Source: Pseudoxanthomonas sp. PXM02 (GTDB lineage Bacteria > Pseudomonadota > Gammaproteobacteria > Xanthomonadales > Xanthomonadaceae). From it: a stretch of 64,000 nucleotides of DNA. Location: assembly GCF_014851805.1 (NCBI RefSeq), contig NZ_JACVAK010000002.1:1-64000 (forward strand), written 5' to 3'. Each line of letters opens with the position of its first letter. Positions within the stretch are counted from its first letter, which is position 1. Made by a program: the position numbers and the translations under genes. The notes beneath the pieces are model-generated. The model had not been told where the DNA came from and did no database searches. It saw nothing but the letters and a program-made list of their open reading frames with translations. Below, one piece after another: positions 1 to 7,163 of this stretch.

Positions 1-2
1 TC

Positions 3-116
3 TCGCAGGCCAAGCTGGATGCCGTGGCACGCCAACTCAACGAGCGGCCACGCAAGACGCTGGGCTACGAAACACCGGCACAGCGATATCGGAAAACTGT
101 TGCGTCGATCGGTTGA
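3..116 (+). pseudogene. IS30-type transposase, C-terminal 37 residues (window-edge partial)
   Basis: An open frame enters at the left edge and ends with TGA at 114-116. The residues LNERPRKTLGYETPAQRY match the conserved C-terminus of IS30-family DDE transposases, which carry out cut-and-paste insertion. Only the last 37 residues are inside the window, so it cannot be told whether the full element is intact. It sits directly upstream of an integron cassette array, and its presence is a sign of insertion-driven rearrangement there. The typing as partial rather than truncated is forced by the window edge. Confidence 0.8.
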
Positions 117-169
117 ATCCAAGACCCGAAGCAGACATCCACCGAAGCGCACGCTCCGCACACTGTAGT

Positions 170-278
170 GTCCGGTTATACGTCGGCTTGTTGGCCGGCC
201 CTAGCCGCCCTAAGATCGAGTCGTATCAAGGGGATAGCCCACCCTACGGTGCGCTGTGGATGAGTCGTATAACCGGAC
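170..278. repeat. Inverted-repeat element of about 109 bp between IS30 and the cassette array
   Basis: A 13-bp exact inverted repeat is formed by gtccggttatacg at 170-182 and cgtataaccggac at 266-278. Inside it, the 9-mer gagtcgtat is repeated directly at 218-226 and 262-270. No convincing protein is encoded in between. The arrangement fits a MITE-like or truncated insertion element, or the end of the IS30 copy to its left. Family is not recognised. Confidence 0.5.
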
Positions 279-300
279 CCGGGGATCCGGCTACTAGGTA

Positions 301-307
301 GTTAGGC
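301..307 (+). other. Integron core site (R' half of an otherwise missing attC/attI)
   Basis: The heptamer GTTAGGC fits the GTTRRRY core recombination site consensus and lies four bases before the ATG of the first cassette gene. No matching left half (RYYYAAC) is visible in the preceding 180 bases, which are instead occupied by the IS30 end and the inverted-repeat element. The upstream cassette end therefore appears disrupted. Confidence 0.55.
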
Positions 308-310
308 CTC

Positions 311-742
311 ATGAAAATCCTGTCGCGCCTGCTGTTTTCAATGGTCAACCTTGGTGTGGCGGGTTGGTACCTCTTGGCTGCTGCGTGGGTACTTGGGGGC
401 TTTCGAGTTGAGGTTCTTACGGGCGCATCGTATGAGTGGCCCGTTCGTGTAGTAGTAACTTCAACGGTTGTGGCCGTTCTTGGACTGCTAATAGGGATCG
501 CAGTGCTATGCATCACCCGCGGACGACGGTTTGGTCACGTGCTCGTCTCGGCGCTCATAGCACTGAGCTTGATTGAGGCCTGGGAGTTCATCAGCCTTGT
601 CAGGCTCTACGGCCCTGGTAGCGGATCCTGGCTCCCGTTTGCTCTTCTTATTTCGTGGGCTGCCGTCTGCGCCGGTTACTTGGCGTCCCGGCTGAGGCCC
701 AACAGTCCGTTAAAGCGGAACCCGCTTCACGGCATGGCTTAA
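311..742 (+). CDS. Cassette-borne four-helix membrane protein, function unknown
   Basis: This 143-residue protein has about four hydrophobic segments (roughly residues 8-30, 45-70, 75-95 and 105-127) and no recognisable catalytic motif. It starts at an ATG four bases after an integron core site, as expected for a gene cassette. It ends inside the following attC, so its last residues (NSPLKRNPLHGMA) are encoded by the recombination site. No clear Shine-Dalgarno sequence precedes it, so expression would depend on readthrough from an upstream promoter. It looks less GC-rich than the flanking chromosome, which fits acquisition as a cassette. I do not recognise a family. Confidence 0.7.
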   Translation: MKILSRLLFSMVNLGVAGWYLLAAAWVLGGFRVEVLTGASYEWPVRVVVTSTVVAVLGLLIGIAVLCITRGRRFGHVLVSALIALSLIEAWEFISLVRLYGPGSGSWLPFALLISWAAVCAGYLASRLRPNSPLKRNPLHGMA

Positions 743-756
743 CTCAGGCGTTAGGT
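697..756 (+). repeat. attC recombination site 1 of the integron array
   Basis: The 60-bp stretch begins with GCCCAAC (697-703, RYYYAAC) and ends with GTTAGGT (750-756, GTTRRRY). Between them, ccgcttcacgg forms the central palindrome and gcttaactcaggcg the right arm. This is the best-preserved attC in the window, with both core sites matching consensus. It overlaps the 3' end of the first cassette gene. Confidence 0.8.
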
Positions 757-879
757 TCCAAACGAACGATGTCGTCCCCAGGGCTTCCGGTCAGTCTTGA
801 GGCATCCTGACCAACGGCACGCTCAACGCGCACGGCAGAAGGCATATACGTCCACTTCTCGGGCCGTGGGGAGTACCGC

Positions 880-1572
880 ATGAAGGATCTACAGGGAATG
901 GGTGGCATTGCCGCACTCATCCAGGCACTCGCATACATCGTCGGATTCTGTGTTCTCGCCACCCTGCTGAATGCGGGAGACACAGAGGGCTGGAGCACGG
1001 CACAGAAGCTGGACTTCGTTCTTGAAAGAAAACATTGGTTCCAAGCCTGGATGCTCTTCATCTACGTAGTCTTCGGCATCGCGTTGGTTGTCCTGGCTGT
1101 CGCACTTCACGAGAGGCTCAAGGAAGACAAGCCTGGACTGATGCAGGTCGCCACGCCGTTTGGGCTTATCTGGGCGGGGCTTGTGATCGCAAGCGGCATG
1201 ATCGCGAGCGTGGGCCTGGAAAGTGTATCGGCGCTTCATGCCAGCGATGTCGAGCAAGCCACATCGCTTTGGCTGGCTGTCAACGCAATACAGCTTGGCT
1301 TGGGAGGTGGCGTTGAGATCGTCGGCGGACTGTGGGTGCTCTTGATCAGCATTGCAGCGCTGCGCTCCAACAACTTCTCAAGGGTGTTGAACTATCTTGG
1401 CGTTCTGGTGGGCGTTGCAGGACTCCTGACGATCGCACCTCCCCTTGCAGAGTTTGGAATGGTGTTCGGGCTCGGCCAGATTCTGTGGTTCATGGGGATT
1501 GGCTTTTTCCTGCTTCGTCGGCCCGCCGCTGACAATGCGTTCAAGCCGACGCCGCTTCGCGGCGCGGACTAA
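880..1572 (+). CDS. Cassette-borne multipass membrane protein, DUF4386-like
   Basis: The product has 230 residues and about six hydrophobic helices (near residues 8-30, 52-75, 88-110, 128-160, 167-190 and 195-215). Its GLGQILWFMGIGFFLL end resembles DUF4386-type integral membrane proteins, a family without known function; that assignment is tentative. A GGGGAG ribosome-binding site at about 870 precedes the ATG. The C-terminal tail AFKPTPLRGAD is not part of the fold but is translated from the attC that closes the cassette, a tail typical of xanthomonad integron cassettes. A non-coding leader of about 120 bases separates it from attC 1. Confidence 0.7.
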   Translation: MKDLQGMGGIAALIQALAYIVGFCVLATLLNAGDTEGWSTAQKLDFVLERKHWFQAWMLFIYVVFGIALVVLAVALHERLKEDKPGLMQVATPFGLIWAGLVIASGMIASVGLESVSALHASDVEQATSLWLAVNAIQLGLGGGVEIVGGLWVLLISIAALRSNNFSRVLNYLGVLVGVAGLLTIAPPLAEFGMVFGLGQILWFMGIGFFLLRRPAADNAFKPTPLRGAD

Positions 1573-1586
1573 CCCAGGCATTGGCC
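1527..1586 (+). repeat. attC site 2, core sites degenerate
   Basis: The interior is a textbook xanthomonad attC: gcgttcaagccg, then gccgcttcgcggcg as the apical palindrome, then actaacccaggca. The outer core sites have drifted, with CGCTGAC in place of RYYYAAC and ATTGGCC in place of GTTRRRY. It overlaps the end of the preceding membrane-protein gene. Confidence 0.7.
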
Positions 1587-1660
1587 CATGTCCGCTTCTG
1601 GTCGGAAGCGGGCTCGCCAGCTTGGATGGCCGCTATCAGTCGACAGCCTTGTGTGGCTGG

Positions 1661-2056
1661 GTGAAGCGGGCGATCAGGCGCAATCGTCAGCTTGAACCCC
1701 TGCCATGCGCACCTGGGGCGTCTGCGCAATCGCTCTGTGCGCTTATCAACGGAAATTCCGGTTGGCTGATGAATCTCCGCGAGCCGGGAGATGCGGGTTT
1801 CGGCTCCCGCAATCCCGATTATGATGGCCCGCCTGGCAGGACCCTCGACTACATGCTCTCCAACGGTCAGATAGATGCGTATCCTGCGTCTTGGAGCTAT
1901 CCCGCCGCAGTGGTGATGCAGGCCTTGGAGGATTTCCGGGCCAACGGCTTGCCGCTATCTTTCATCGTCTGGCATAACGAGTCGGGCGACGGCCAGGCCC
2001 CGGGGCCGAAGCCTGATGGTTCCTTCAGCGTGCCCCCGTTTCGGGGTGGGACTTAG
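1661..2056 (+). CDS. Imm1-like immunity protein (cassette gene)
   Basis: The conserved region includes SGWLMNLREPGDAGF, a YMLSNGQIDAYP stretch and a final LEDFRANGLPLSFIVWHN. This is the pattern I associate with the Imm1 immunity family, which neutralises polymorphic or contact-dependent toxins. The chosen GTG at 1661 gives 131 residues. The frame is open further upstream to 1445, but that extension overlaps the previous gene and its attC, so the true start is uncertain. The C-terminus (SVPPFRGGT) is written by the next degenerate attC. No toxin gene is adjacent, as is common for orphan immunity genes in cassette arrays. The family call is by eye. Confidence 0.6.
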   Translation: MKRAIRRNRQLEPLPCAPGASAQSLCALINGNSGWLMNLREPGDAGFGSRNPDYDGPPGRTLDYMLSNGQIDAYPASWSYPAAVVMQALEDFRANGLPLSFIVWHNESGDGQAPGPKPDGSFSVPPFRGGT

Positions 2057-2070
2057 TCCAGACACCAGAC
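2011..2070 (+). repeat. attC-like site 3, strongly degenerate
   Basis: The order ttccttcag, then cccccgtttcgggg as a central palindrome, then gacttagtccagaca parallels attC 1 and attC 2. No consensus GTTRRRY remains at the right end. It spans the stop codon of the Imm1-like gene and ends just before the ATG of the next one. Confidence 0.5.
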
Positions 2071-2072
2071 CC

Positions 2073-2411
2073 ATGTCGGCATCTTCCACCCCTCTACTAC
2101 CGGAAGGCTGGTTCTGGTCGAACCCTGGCGATCAGGAGAGGCTGTTTGCAGAGTACGCGCGAGAGCTTCCATCGGTACATCCGTTGGCCAACACGTCCGT
2201 ACACGTCATTGCACATCGGAAAGGCAATGACGACATCCTCGTACGCTGGCTGGACGGGCAGGATCGCGTTGCTGTTGTGCATCTCTCGTGGATCGGTCGT
2301 GAAGAACGCGCCAACCATCCAATCGTGGAATATGTCGGATCGTTCTCGGGCTTCATCACGTGGGAGTTTGAGACTTACGGGGTTGGACTCGGCAGCGGCA
2401 AAGATTCTTGA
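2073..2411 (+). CDS. Cassette-borne small soluble protein, function unknown
   Basis: The 112-residue product has no signal peptide or membrane segment. Notable stretches are LLPEGWFWSNPGDQERLFAE near the N-terminus and VVHLSWIGREE in the middle, followed by an SFSGFITWEFE end. The mixed alpha/beta, acidic character and the neighbouring Imm1-like gene make a small immunity-like or antitoxin-like role conceivable, but nothing in the sequence proves it. The ATG at 2073 lies immediately after a degenerate attC, which supports this start over the in-frame extension to 2016. No strong ribosome-binding site is seen. Confidence 0.6.
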   Translation: MSASSTPLLPEGWFWSNPGDQERLFAEYARELPSVHPLANTSVHVIAHRKGNDDILVRWLDGQDRVAVVHLSWIGREERANHPIVEYVGSFSGFITWEFETYGVGLGSGKDS

Positions 2412-2466
2412 TAGATAGTTCACAGCGAACCCGCGCTCGCGTTTCCTGGCTAAGGAGTTGGCACTC

Positions 2467-2868
2467 ATGCATAAGCTCTTGGCAGCCCTGTTGCTTCTCG
2501 CCGCTGCGGCCAGCACGGCCGAGGCAGGAAGCATCTGCGTCGCACCCGTGGCAAGTCGCCCGGTCGGGAAGGCGCTTGAACTTGGGCAGGTAAGCAATCG
2601 GGAGCCGTACCGGTTCACGATCAGGATTTCCGGCCATGGCGAGGTGACGCCCAGCACGTCGCAATCCCTCCACGTAGGTTTCCTGGATCTCGGAAAGACC
2701 AGGACGATCGAGATCCGCAATGGCGGGACGCCGTTCGCGTCCTTCTCCACGCGGTATCCCGACAGCCAGCACCCGGACATGTGCCTGTGGTTCAGTCCGA
2801 TGTACCAGACCTGGTCGTTGTCATCACGGACGACCCGCGTGGGTGGGTGCACGTGCCCACGCGAGTGA
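2467..2868 (+). CDS. Secreted cysteine-containing protein, function unknown
   Basis: The product has 133 residues and begins with a signal peptide (MHKLLAALLLLAAAASTAEA, cleavage expected after residue 20). The mature part is a compact beta-rich domain with four cysteines, two of them in a GGCTCP motif at the C-terminus. AAGGAG at 2452-2457 is well placed for the ATG at 2467, so this start is preferred over the TTG at 2458. A hairpin covers its last codons. The gene is followed by an attC-like sequence and belongs to the cassette series. Family not recognised. Confidence 0.65.
   Translation: MHKLLAALLLLAAAASTAEAGSICVAPVASRPVGKALELGQVSNREPYRFTIRISGHGEVTPSTSQSLHVGFLDLGKTRTIEIRNGGTPFASFSTRYPDSQHPDMCLWFSPMYQTWSLSSRTTRVGGCTCPRE
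2838..2864 (+). other. GC-rich hairpin over the end of the secreted-protein gene
   Basis: An 8-bp arm (cgcgtggg) and its exact complement (cccacgcg) enclose a 12-base loop containing gtgcac. It overlaps the last codons and lacks a T-run, so it is not a standard terminator. It may act as a 3' stability structure on a cassette transcript. Confidence 0.35.
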
Positions 2869-2928
2869 GCGCCGACCGTTCATTCAAGCCGGGCCCGTTT
2901 CGCGGCGCGGCCCAACCTGGGAGTCGTT
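2869..2928 (+). repeat. attC-like site 4, degenerate right end
   Basis: The stretch cattcaagccgggcccg, then tttcgcggcgcgg, then cccaacctggg follows the same order as attC 2 (ttcaagcc, cgcttcgcggcgcgg, taacccagg). The terminal core site is lost (gagtcgt). It separates two secreted-protein genes. Confidence 0.55.
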
Positions 2929-2932
2929 CCTC

Positions 2933-3280
2933 ATGAGACAGATTCTCCTGCTCCTGATCCTGCTTGCGGCCGCGCTTCCCGTGGCAGCGCAGGAGGACGA
3001 GCTAATGGGTCCGGACACGTGGCCAACCACCGTAGAGGCTGCCGTCGCGGACATCCTGTCCGTGATGTCGGATGAGGACAAGGCCGAGGTGCGCGGCACG
3101 GAGAAGGAAGACCTGATCATGTTCCACCACGGATGGGGCACGGGAATCCGCAACGACTACGGCCTCTGGCGCGGCAATACCGAACTCATCAAGGCGGCCT
3201 GCGGCCAGGCCTGCCACCCTGACGATGCCTCCATGATCATCATTGAAGCGGTCTGGGCTGCATTGCAGGAAGAGGGCTAG
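2933..3280 (+). CDS. Exported DUF6794-like protein (last cassette gene)
   Basis: The protein has 115 residues with a signal peptide ending in PVAAQ (residues 1-19). The mature domain carries ILSVMSDEDKAEVRGTEKED, a HHGWGTGIRNDYGLWRGN motif and HPDDASMIIIEAVW. I associate this pattern with the uncharacterised DUF6794 family, though I cannot confirm the number. The ATG follows directly on the degenerate attC. This is the last gene that looks cassette-like; after it the sequence returns to ordinary chromosomal composition. Function unknown, likely periplasmic. Confidence 0.65.
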   Translation: MRQILLLLILLAAALPVAAQEDELMGPDTWPTTVEAAVADILSVMSDEDKAEVRGTEKEDLIMFHHGWGTGIRNDYGLWRGNTELIKAACGQACHPDDASMIIIEAVWAALQEEG

Positions 3281-3402
3281 CCCGCATGCGTGCCGGCTCC
3301 GCGTTGCGGATCGGCGCGATCGAGCCATCACGCCGCTTAAACCCCCGCGCGTCCGTGCGCATCAGATCCCCCGTGAGGCGCGAGCCCTACCTGGAGCGGG
3401 AC

Positions 3403-4569
3403 ATGCGGCGTGGACTGATGGTGGCGGTGTTGGCGCTGGCGGCGTGCGCGACCGGTGATGCGCGTGAACCACGGGAGGGGCGCGCGGGACGTGTGCCTGT
3501 TCCTGATGCCGCGGTCGCAGAGCGTCTGGATGCCCTCCTGCGTGAGCACCGGATCACCACCGGTGGATTCGGCGTCATCCGCAACGGGGAACTGGTCTGG
3601 TCCCATTACTCCGGCGAAGAGGCGCCCGGCCTGCCGGCAAGCGCGGCGACGCGCTTCAACGTTGCGTCCATCACCAAGACCGTGGTGGCCGAGACCGTGC
3701 TGCGGCTCGCCGATGAGGGACGGCTGGATCTGGACGAGTCCCTGGCGCGGTACTGGGTCGATCCCGATGTCGCCGGTGATCCGCGGCGTGATGCGCTGAC
3801 GGCGCGGCAGGTGCTCGATCACACCACCGGCTTTCCCAACTGGCGCTTCTTCCGCCCCGACCGCAAGCTCGCCTTCGAACATGCGCCGGGCAGCCACTAC
3901 GGATACTCGGGCGAGGGGTTCGAGTATCTCGCACGGGCGTTGGCCATCAAGCTGGGCGAGCCGTTTCCCGACATCGTGCGACGCACCGTGCTGGAGCCGG
4001 TCGGCATGCACGACACCGCCGTCGCCGTCGATCACCATCGGCTGCAGCATGCCGTCCGTCCCGTGGACGAAGCCGGCGCGCTGCACGGCGTCTACTGCCG
4101 CCCCGGAGGATGGTGCCGCCCGGAGGGAAGCTTCTCGGCAGCGGACGATCTGCTGACGACCGTGCCCGACTATGCGCGCCTCCTGGCGGCCGTGCATCGT
4201 GGGTCGGGTTACCGCGCGGCCATGGCGCGCGAGCGCGACCGTGTCCATACCGACCGCGGCGATGAGCGGATGGTCGACTGCGCCGCCGACACCGATCCTC
4301 GCGTGACCTGCCCGCGCGCGCAGGGGTATGGCCTGGGCTTCGAGGTCGCGGATTTTGGTGCTTATAGGGTGCGCGGCCATGGCGGCAGCGACTGGTCGGA
4401 ACAGTCCGTCGCCTACACCTATGCGCCGTCGGGTGACGGCGTGATCGTCTTCTTGAATGCGCCCCATGCCCGCACGCGGCACGCCATGCCCGACGTGCTC
4501 GCGGTGATCGACGCTTCGTCACCCTTCCTGGCGCGCTACCGCGCCTGGCGTGACACACCCGCGCCCTGA
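3403..4569 (+). CDS. Serine hydrolase lipoprotein, beta-lactamase/DD-peptidase fold
   Basis: The 388-residue protein begins with a lipoprotein signal (MVAVLALAACATG; cysteine of the LAAC lipobox is the lipidation site), so it probably sits on a periplasmic membrane face. The class C beta-lactamase fold is shown by SITK (Ser-x-x-Lys nucleophile motif), a YSG motif in place of Tyr-x-Asn, and HGGSDW for the third box. Such enzymes include DD-peptidases, esterases and D-aminopeptidases; the substrate cannot be deduced. GGAG sits just before the ATG at 3403, which excludes the longer frame from 3286. The gene stands alone between the cassette array and a repeat region. True beta-lactam resistance is unlikely. 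Confidence 0.8.
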   Translation: MRRGLMVAVLALAACATGDAREPREGRAGRVPVPDAAVAERLDALLREHRITTGGFGVIRNGELVWSHYSGEEAPGLPASAATRFNVASITKTVVAETVLRLADEGRLDLDESLARYWVDPDVAGDPRRDALTARQVLDHTTGFPNWRFFRPDRKLAFEHAPGSHYGYSGEGFEYLARALAIKLGEPFPDIVRRTVLEPVGMHDTAVAVDHHRLQHAVRPVDEAGALHGVYCRPGGWCRPEGSFSAADDLLTTVPDYARLLAAVHRGSGYRAAMARERDRVHTDRGDERMVDCAADTDPRVTCPRAQGYGLGFEVADFGAYRVRGHGGSDWSEQSVAYTYAPSGDGVIVFLNAPHARTRHAMPDVLAVIDASSPFLARYRAWRDTPAP

Positions 4570-5070
4570 TGTCGGGCAAGGGCGCGCGGGAACGTGCCCG
4601 CCGTTCCGCGAACGACGGACCGGCGCAGGATTCTTCTCACACAAAGACCCAAGAACAGGTCTGTCTACCTGCCTTTTCTCACACTCACGGCATCGCGCTG
4701 AGGTCGTCGGCCCAACAGTGGGCCGTTGGACTCGAACATTGACCCTGTTCCGGTGTCTCTTCTAACACTAAGGGTCAACGCTGACCCTTCTTGATCCAGT
4801 GTTGGATGTTTTTCGGTGTTTCGTCTCTCACTAAGACCCAACGCTGACCCTTTTTCGGTGTTTCTTCTAACACTAACGGTCAACGTTGACCCTTTTTGAT
4901 CCAATGTTGGACGTCTTTCGGTGTTTCGTCTCTCACTAAGGGCCACGGTTGACCCTTTTAGGGCCAACGTTGGAAGTTTTCGGGTGTCGCGACACCCTTT
5001 CCCATCCAATGGCCCATCGCACGGCAGGCGATGATGGGACGGAAACGCAAGGAGGCCGCGCCCGGCAGCG
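4570..5070. other. 501-bp gene-free stretch carrying tandem repeats and palindromes
   Basis: No credible gene is seen here. The centre is a 105-bp tandem repeat (listed separately). Around it are short palindromes such as the 16-bp perfect gggtgtcgcgacaccc at 4982-4997 followed by ttt, which could terminate plus-strand transcription. A minus-strand frame across the repeat (4665-5009) is repetitive and arginine-rich and is probably a by-product of the repeat. Confidence 0.6.
4751..4960. repeat. Two tandem copies of a 105-bp palindrome-rich unit
   Basis: Copies start at 4751 and 4856, each beginning cggtgt and running through a second cggtgtttcgtctctcacta half-unit 63 bases later. They look about 90% identical by eye. 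Each copy contains inverted repeats: aagggtca/tgaccctt in the first, and the perfect palindrome ggtcaacgttgacc at 4878-4891 in the second, followed by T-runs. The length is a multiple of three, so the minus strand stays open with a 35-residue repeat (SERRNTE...). Confidence 0.75.
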
Positions 5071-6009
5071 TCAGCCAGTGGCGATCAGCCGGGCGTACAG
5101 CGCGGCGCCGTAGTGCGGCTCGTGCAGCGGGGTGCGCAGTGCGAACGCGGGCGAGGCCGCGTGCAGGGCGTCGGCGAACGGCTGCATCAGCAGGTCGCCG
5201 GCACTGAAGGCGCCGCCCGAGTACGACACCGGGACGGTCTCGCCGTCGGTGAAGCCCAGGCGGTCGCGGATGGCGATGACGATGCACGCCAGTTCGTCGC
5301 CTGCACGGGCATAGATCGCCCGCGCTGCGGCGTCGCCTGCGCGCGCAGCGTCGGCCACGATGCGGGAGATCTGTGCGATCTCGGCGCGCGTGCCCACGTC
5401 GGGGCCATAGATGCGCGCGCACAGGTCCAAGTCGGTGGCCAGCGCCAGGCGCTGGTTGACCAGCGCATGCAGCGGCCCTGTGGGCAGGCGCCCGTCGCTC
5501 ATCCGGGAATACGCGTTGAGGCCCTGCACGGCGATCCAGTAGGCGGAGCCTTCGTCCGAGAACGCTTCGCCCCAGCCGCCGCCGCGTGCGCCCGTGCCCT
5601 GGCGCTGGCCGTAGCCGATCGAGCCGGTGCCGGCGACGATGTTGATGCCGTCGCCGCAGGCCAGCGAGCCGGCCCAGCCGCACACCATGTCGTTGTCGCA
5701 GCGATAGCGGTCGTGGCCAAGCACCTGCGCGGGAATCGCATCCAGCCGCGCGGTGGCGCGCGTGTCTTCGCCGTGCGCGGGCAGGCCGAAGAAGGCGTAG
5801 GCGAGACTCCCGGCATCGGCCGCGCCGACCTGCTGCAGCACCGAGGCGATGCCTTCCGCCAGGATCCGCTGCACGCCGTCCAGGCCGACTTCCGGGTGGT
5901 AGGTCGTACCGGTCTGCGCCTGCGCCAGCAGCTGGCCATCGTCATCCATCAGCGCGAACCGGGTCTTGGTTCCGCCGCCGTCGACGCCGAGGTACAGGCG
6001 CTGGGTCAT
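5071..6009 (-). CDS. BadF/BadG-type amino-sugar kinase (GalNAc/GlcNAc kinase)
   Basis: The product has 312 residues of the ASKHA-fold BadF/BadG/BcrA/BcrD family. GVDGGGTKTRFALMD at residues 8-22 is the phosphate-1 loop, a second DGINIVAGTGSIGYG motif is phosphate-2, and SYSGGAFSAGD lies in the adenosine region. Family members phosphorylate N-acetylglucosamine or N-acetylgalactosamine. The neighbours AgaS and a GatZ-like subunit make the galacto-sugar more likely here. It is the last gene of a five-gene minus-strand operon, and its ATG overlaps the AgaS stop in an ATGA. This coupling fixes the start and rules out the longer in-frame extension. Cytoplasmic. Confidence 0.8.
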   Translation of the reverse strand: MTQRLYLGVDGGGTKTRFALMDDDGQLLAQAQTGTTYHPEVGLDGVQRILAEGIASVLQQVGAADAGSLAYAFFGLPAHGEDTRATARLDAIPAQVLGHDRYRCDNDMVCGWAGSLACGDGINIVAGTGSIGYGQRQGTGARGGGWGEAFSDEGSAYWIAVQGLNAYSRMSDGRLPTGPLHALVNQRLALATDLDLCARIYGPDVGTRAEIAQISRIVADAARAGDAAARAIYARAGDELACIVIAIRDRLGFTDGETVPVSYSGGAFSAGDLLMQPFADALHAASPAFALRTPLHEPHYGAALYARLIATG

Positions 6010-7163
6010 GGCACCGAATGCAGGCGCACGCCCTGCACGACGCGATTCACCGTGCCCTGCTTGTTCGGATTGTCGGGCGACAGGCCGAGTGCGCGGGACA
6101 CGTGGAAGGCGAACATCTGGGCGACGGCCACGTAGGGCCACAGCAGGTCGACGTCGTCGGCGCCGGCGAGCAGCGGCACGGCGATGGTGTCGCTGGCGGC
6201 GTCGACGCGCGGCTGCGCGCTGACTTCGATCACGCGGCCGGCCACGCTGTCCTGGCGCAGCTCGTCGATCAGGTCGTGGTCGTACTGGCGCGTCAGCGGA
6301 TCGTTGGACACGAATACCACCACCAGCGTCCGCGCCTGCAGGAAGGTCTTGGGGCCGTGGCGGAAACCGAGCGGCGAGTCGTAGCAGGTGGCGACGGCGC
6401 CGTTGCTGAGTTCGCCCAGCTTCAATGCCGCTTCACGGGCCAGGCCCTGCATCACGCCGCTGCCCAGGTAGACCACGCGCTCGTAGCCGGCCAGCGCCAG
6501 CGCCTGCGTGGTCGCGCCTGCGCTGTCGATGATCTGCGCGGTGGCGCGGCTGATCGCGGGGATGCGCGGTTCCAGCTGCGGCGCACCCACGAAGGCGGCC
6601 AGCGTGGCGTACATCATGCAGCTGAAGCTGGAGGTCATGGCGAAGCTGGCGTCGTGCGTTTCCTCCGGCAGCTGCAGCGTCAGTAGATGGCGCGCCTGCA
6701 CGCGGCCGAGCGCGCCTTCGGGATTGCAGGTGACCACCAGGTGGCGTACGTCGGCGACGATGGACTCCACCAGCGCGACGGTCGCCAGGCTTTCCGGGCT
6801 GTTGCCCGAGCGGCCGAACGAGACCAGCAGCAACGGCTGCGCCGGATCCAGGTACAGGTGCGGTGCGCTGACGATGTCGGTGGTGGGCACCGCGTCCACG
6901 CGTGCCGGCAGGCGACGGTCGAGCAGCGGGGCGAGGCACTGGCCGATGTAGGCCGAGGTGCCGGCGCCGGTCAGGATGATGCGTGCGCGCGGGTCCTGCG
7001 CGATGGGACCGGCGAACGCGTCGATCTGCGCCTGCAGGCCGGCCAGCAGGGTGTGCGTGCGCGCCAGCATCTCGGGCTGCTGTTCGATCTCGCGCGCGGT
7101 CCACAGCGCGCCGCCGGCCAGCAGGTCGGATTCGGGAATGCCTAGCAGGTCAGGCGTCTTCAT
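6006..7163 (-). CDS. agaS: AgaS-type SIS-domain galactosamine-6-phosphate deaminase/isomerase
   Basis: The 385-residue cytoplasmic protein contains two SIS sugar-isomerase domains. The first holds ILTGAGTSAYIGQ and SFGRSGNSPES; the second holds YLGSGVMQGLAREAALKLGE and the SPLGFRHGPKTF stretch. The closest known relatives are AgaS proteins, which convert galactosamine-6-phosphate to tagatose-6-phosphate with release of ammonia. GlmS-like enzymes share the domain, but there is no glutamine amidotransferase part here. The ATG at 7163 overlaps the end of the upstream GatZ-like gene by 14 bases and was preferred to the frame start at 7271, which lies inside that gene. Operon context supports amino-sugar catabolism. 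Confidence 0.85.
   Translation of the reverse strand: MKTPDLLGIPESDLLAGGALWTAREIEQQPEMLARTHTLLAGLQAQIDAFAGPIAQDPRARIILTGAGTSAYIGQCLAPLLDRRLPARVDAVPTTDIVSAPHLYLDPAQPLLLVSFGRSGNSPESLATVALVESIVADVRHLVVTCNPEGALGRVQARHLLTLQLPEETHDASFAMTSSFSCMMYATLAAFVGAPQLEPRIPAISRATAQIIDSAGATTQALALAGYERVVYLGSGVMQGLAREAALKLGELSNGAVATCYDSPLGFRHGPKTFLQARTLVVVFVSNDPLTRQYDHDLIDELRQDSVAGRVIEVSAQPRVDAASDTIAVPLLAGADDVDLLWPYVAVAQMFAFHVSRALGLSPDNPNKQGTVNRVVQGVRLHSVP

Noticed and set aside
1661..2411. Toxin-antitoxin pair
   Set aside because: The first protein resembles an immunity protein and the second shows no toxin features; neither is small and basic or nuclease-like.
3403..4569. Beta-lactamase resistance gene
   Set aside because: The fold matches class C beta-lactamases, but the YSG motif replaces Tyr-x-Asn and the third box is HGG rather than KTG. 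These features are usual for peptidases and esterases of this family.
4751..4960. CRISPR array
   Set aside because: The two 105-bp units are directly abutting copies without unique spacers, and no cas genes are nearby. No CRISPR array is seen anywhere in the window.
4665..5009. A 114-residue minus-strand repeat protein (SERRNTE repeats)
   Set aside because: The repeat period is a multiple of three, so an open frame arises automatically; no ribosome-binding site or recognisable fold supports it. Kept only as a question in the repeat finding.
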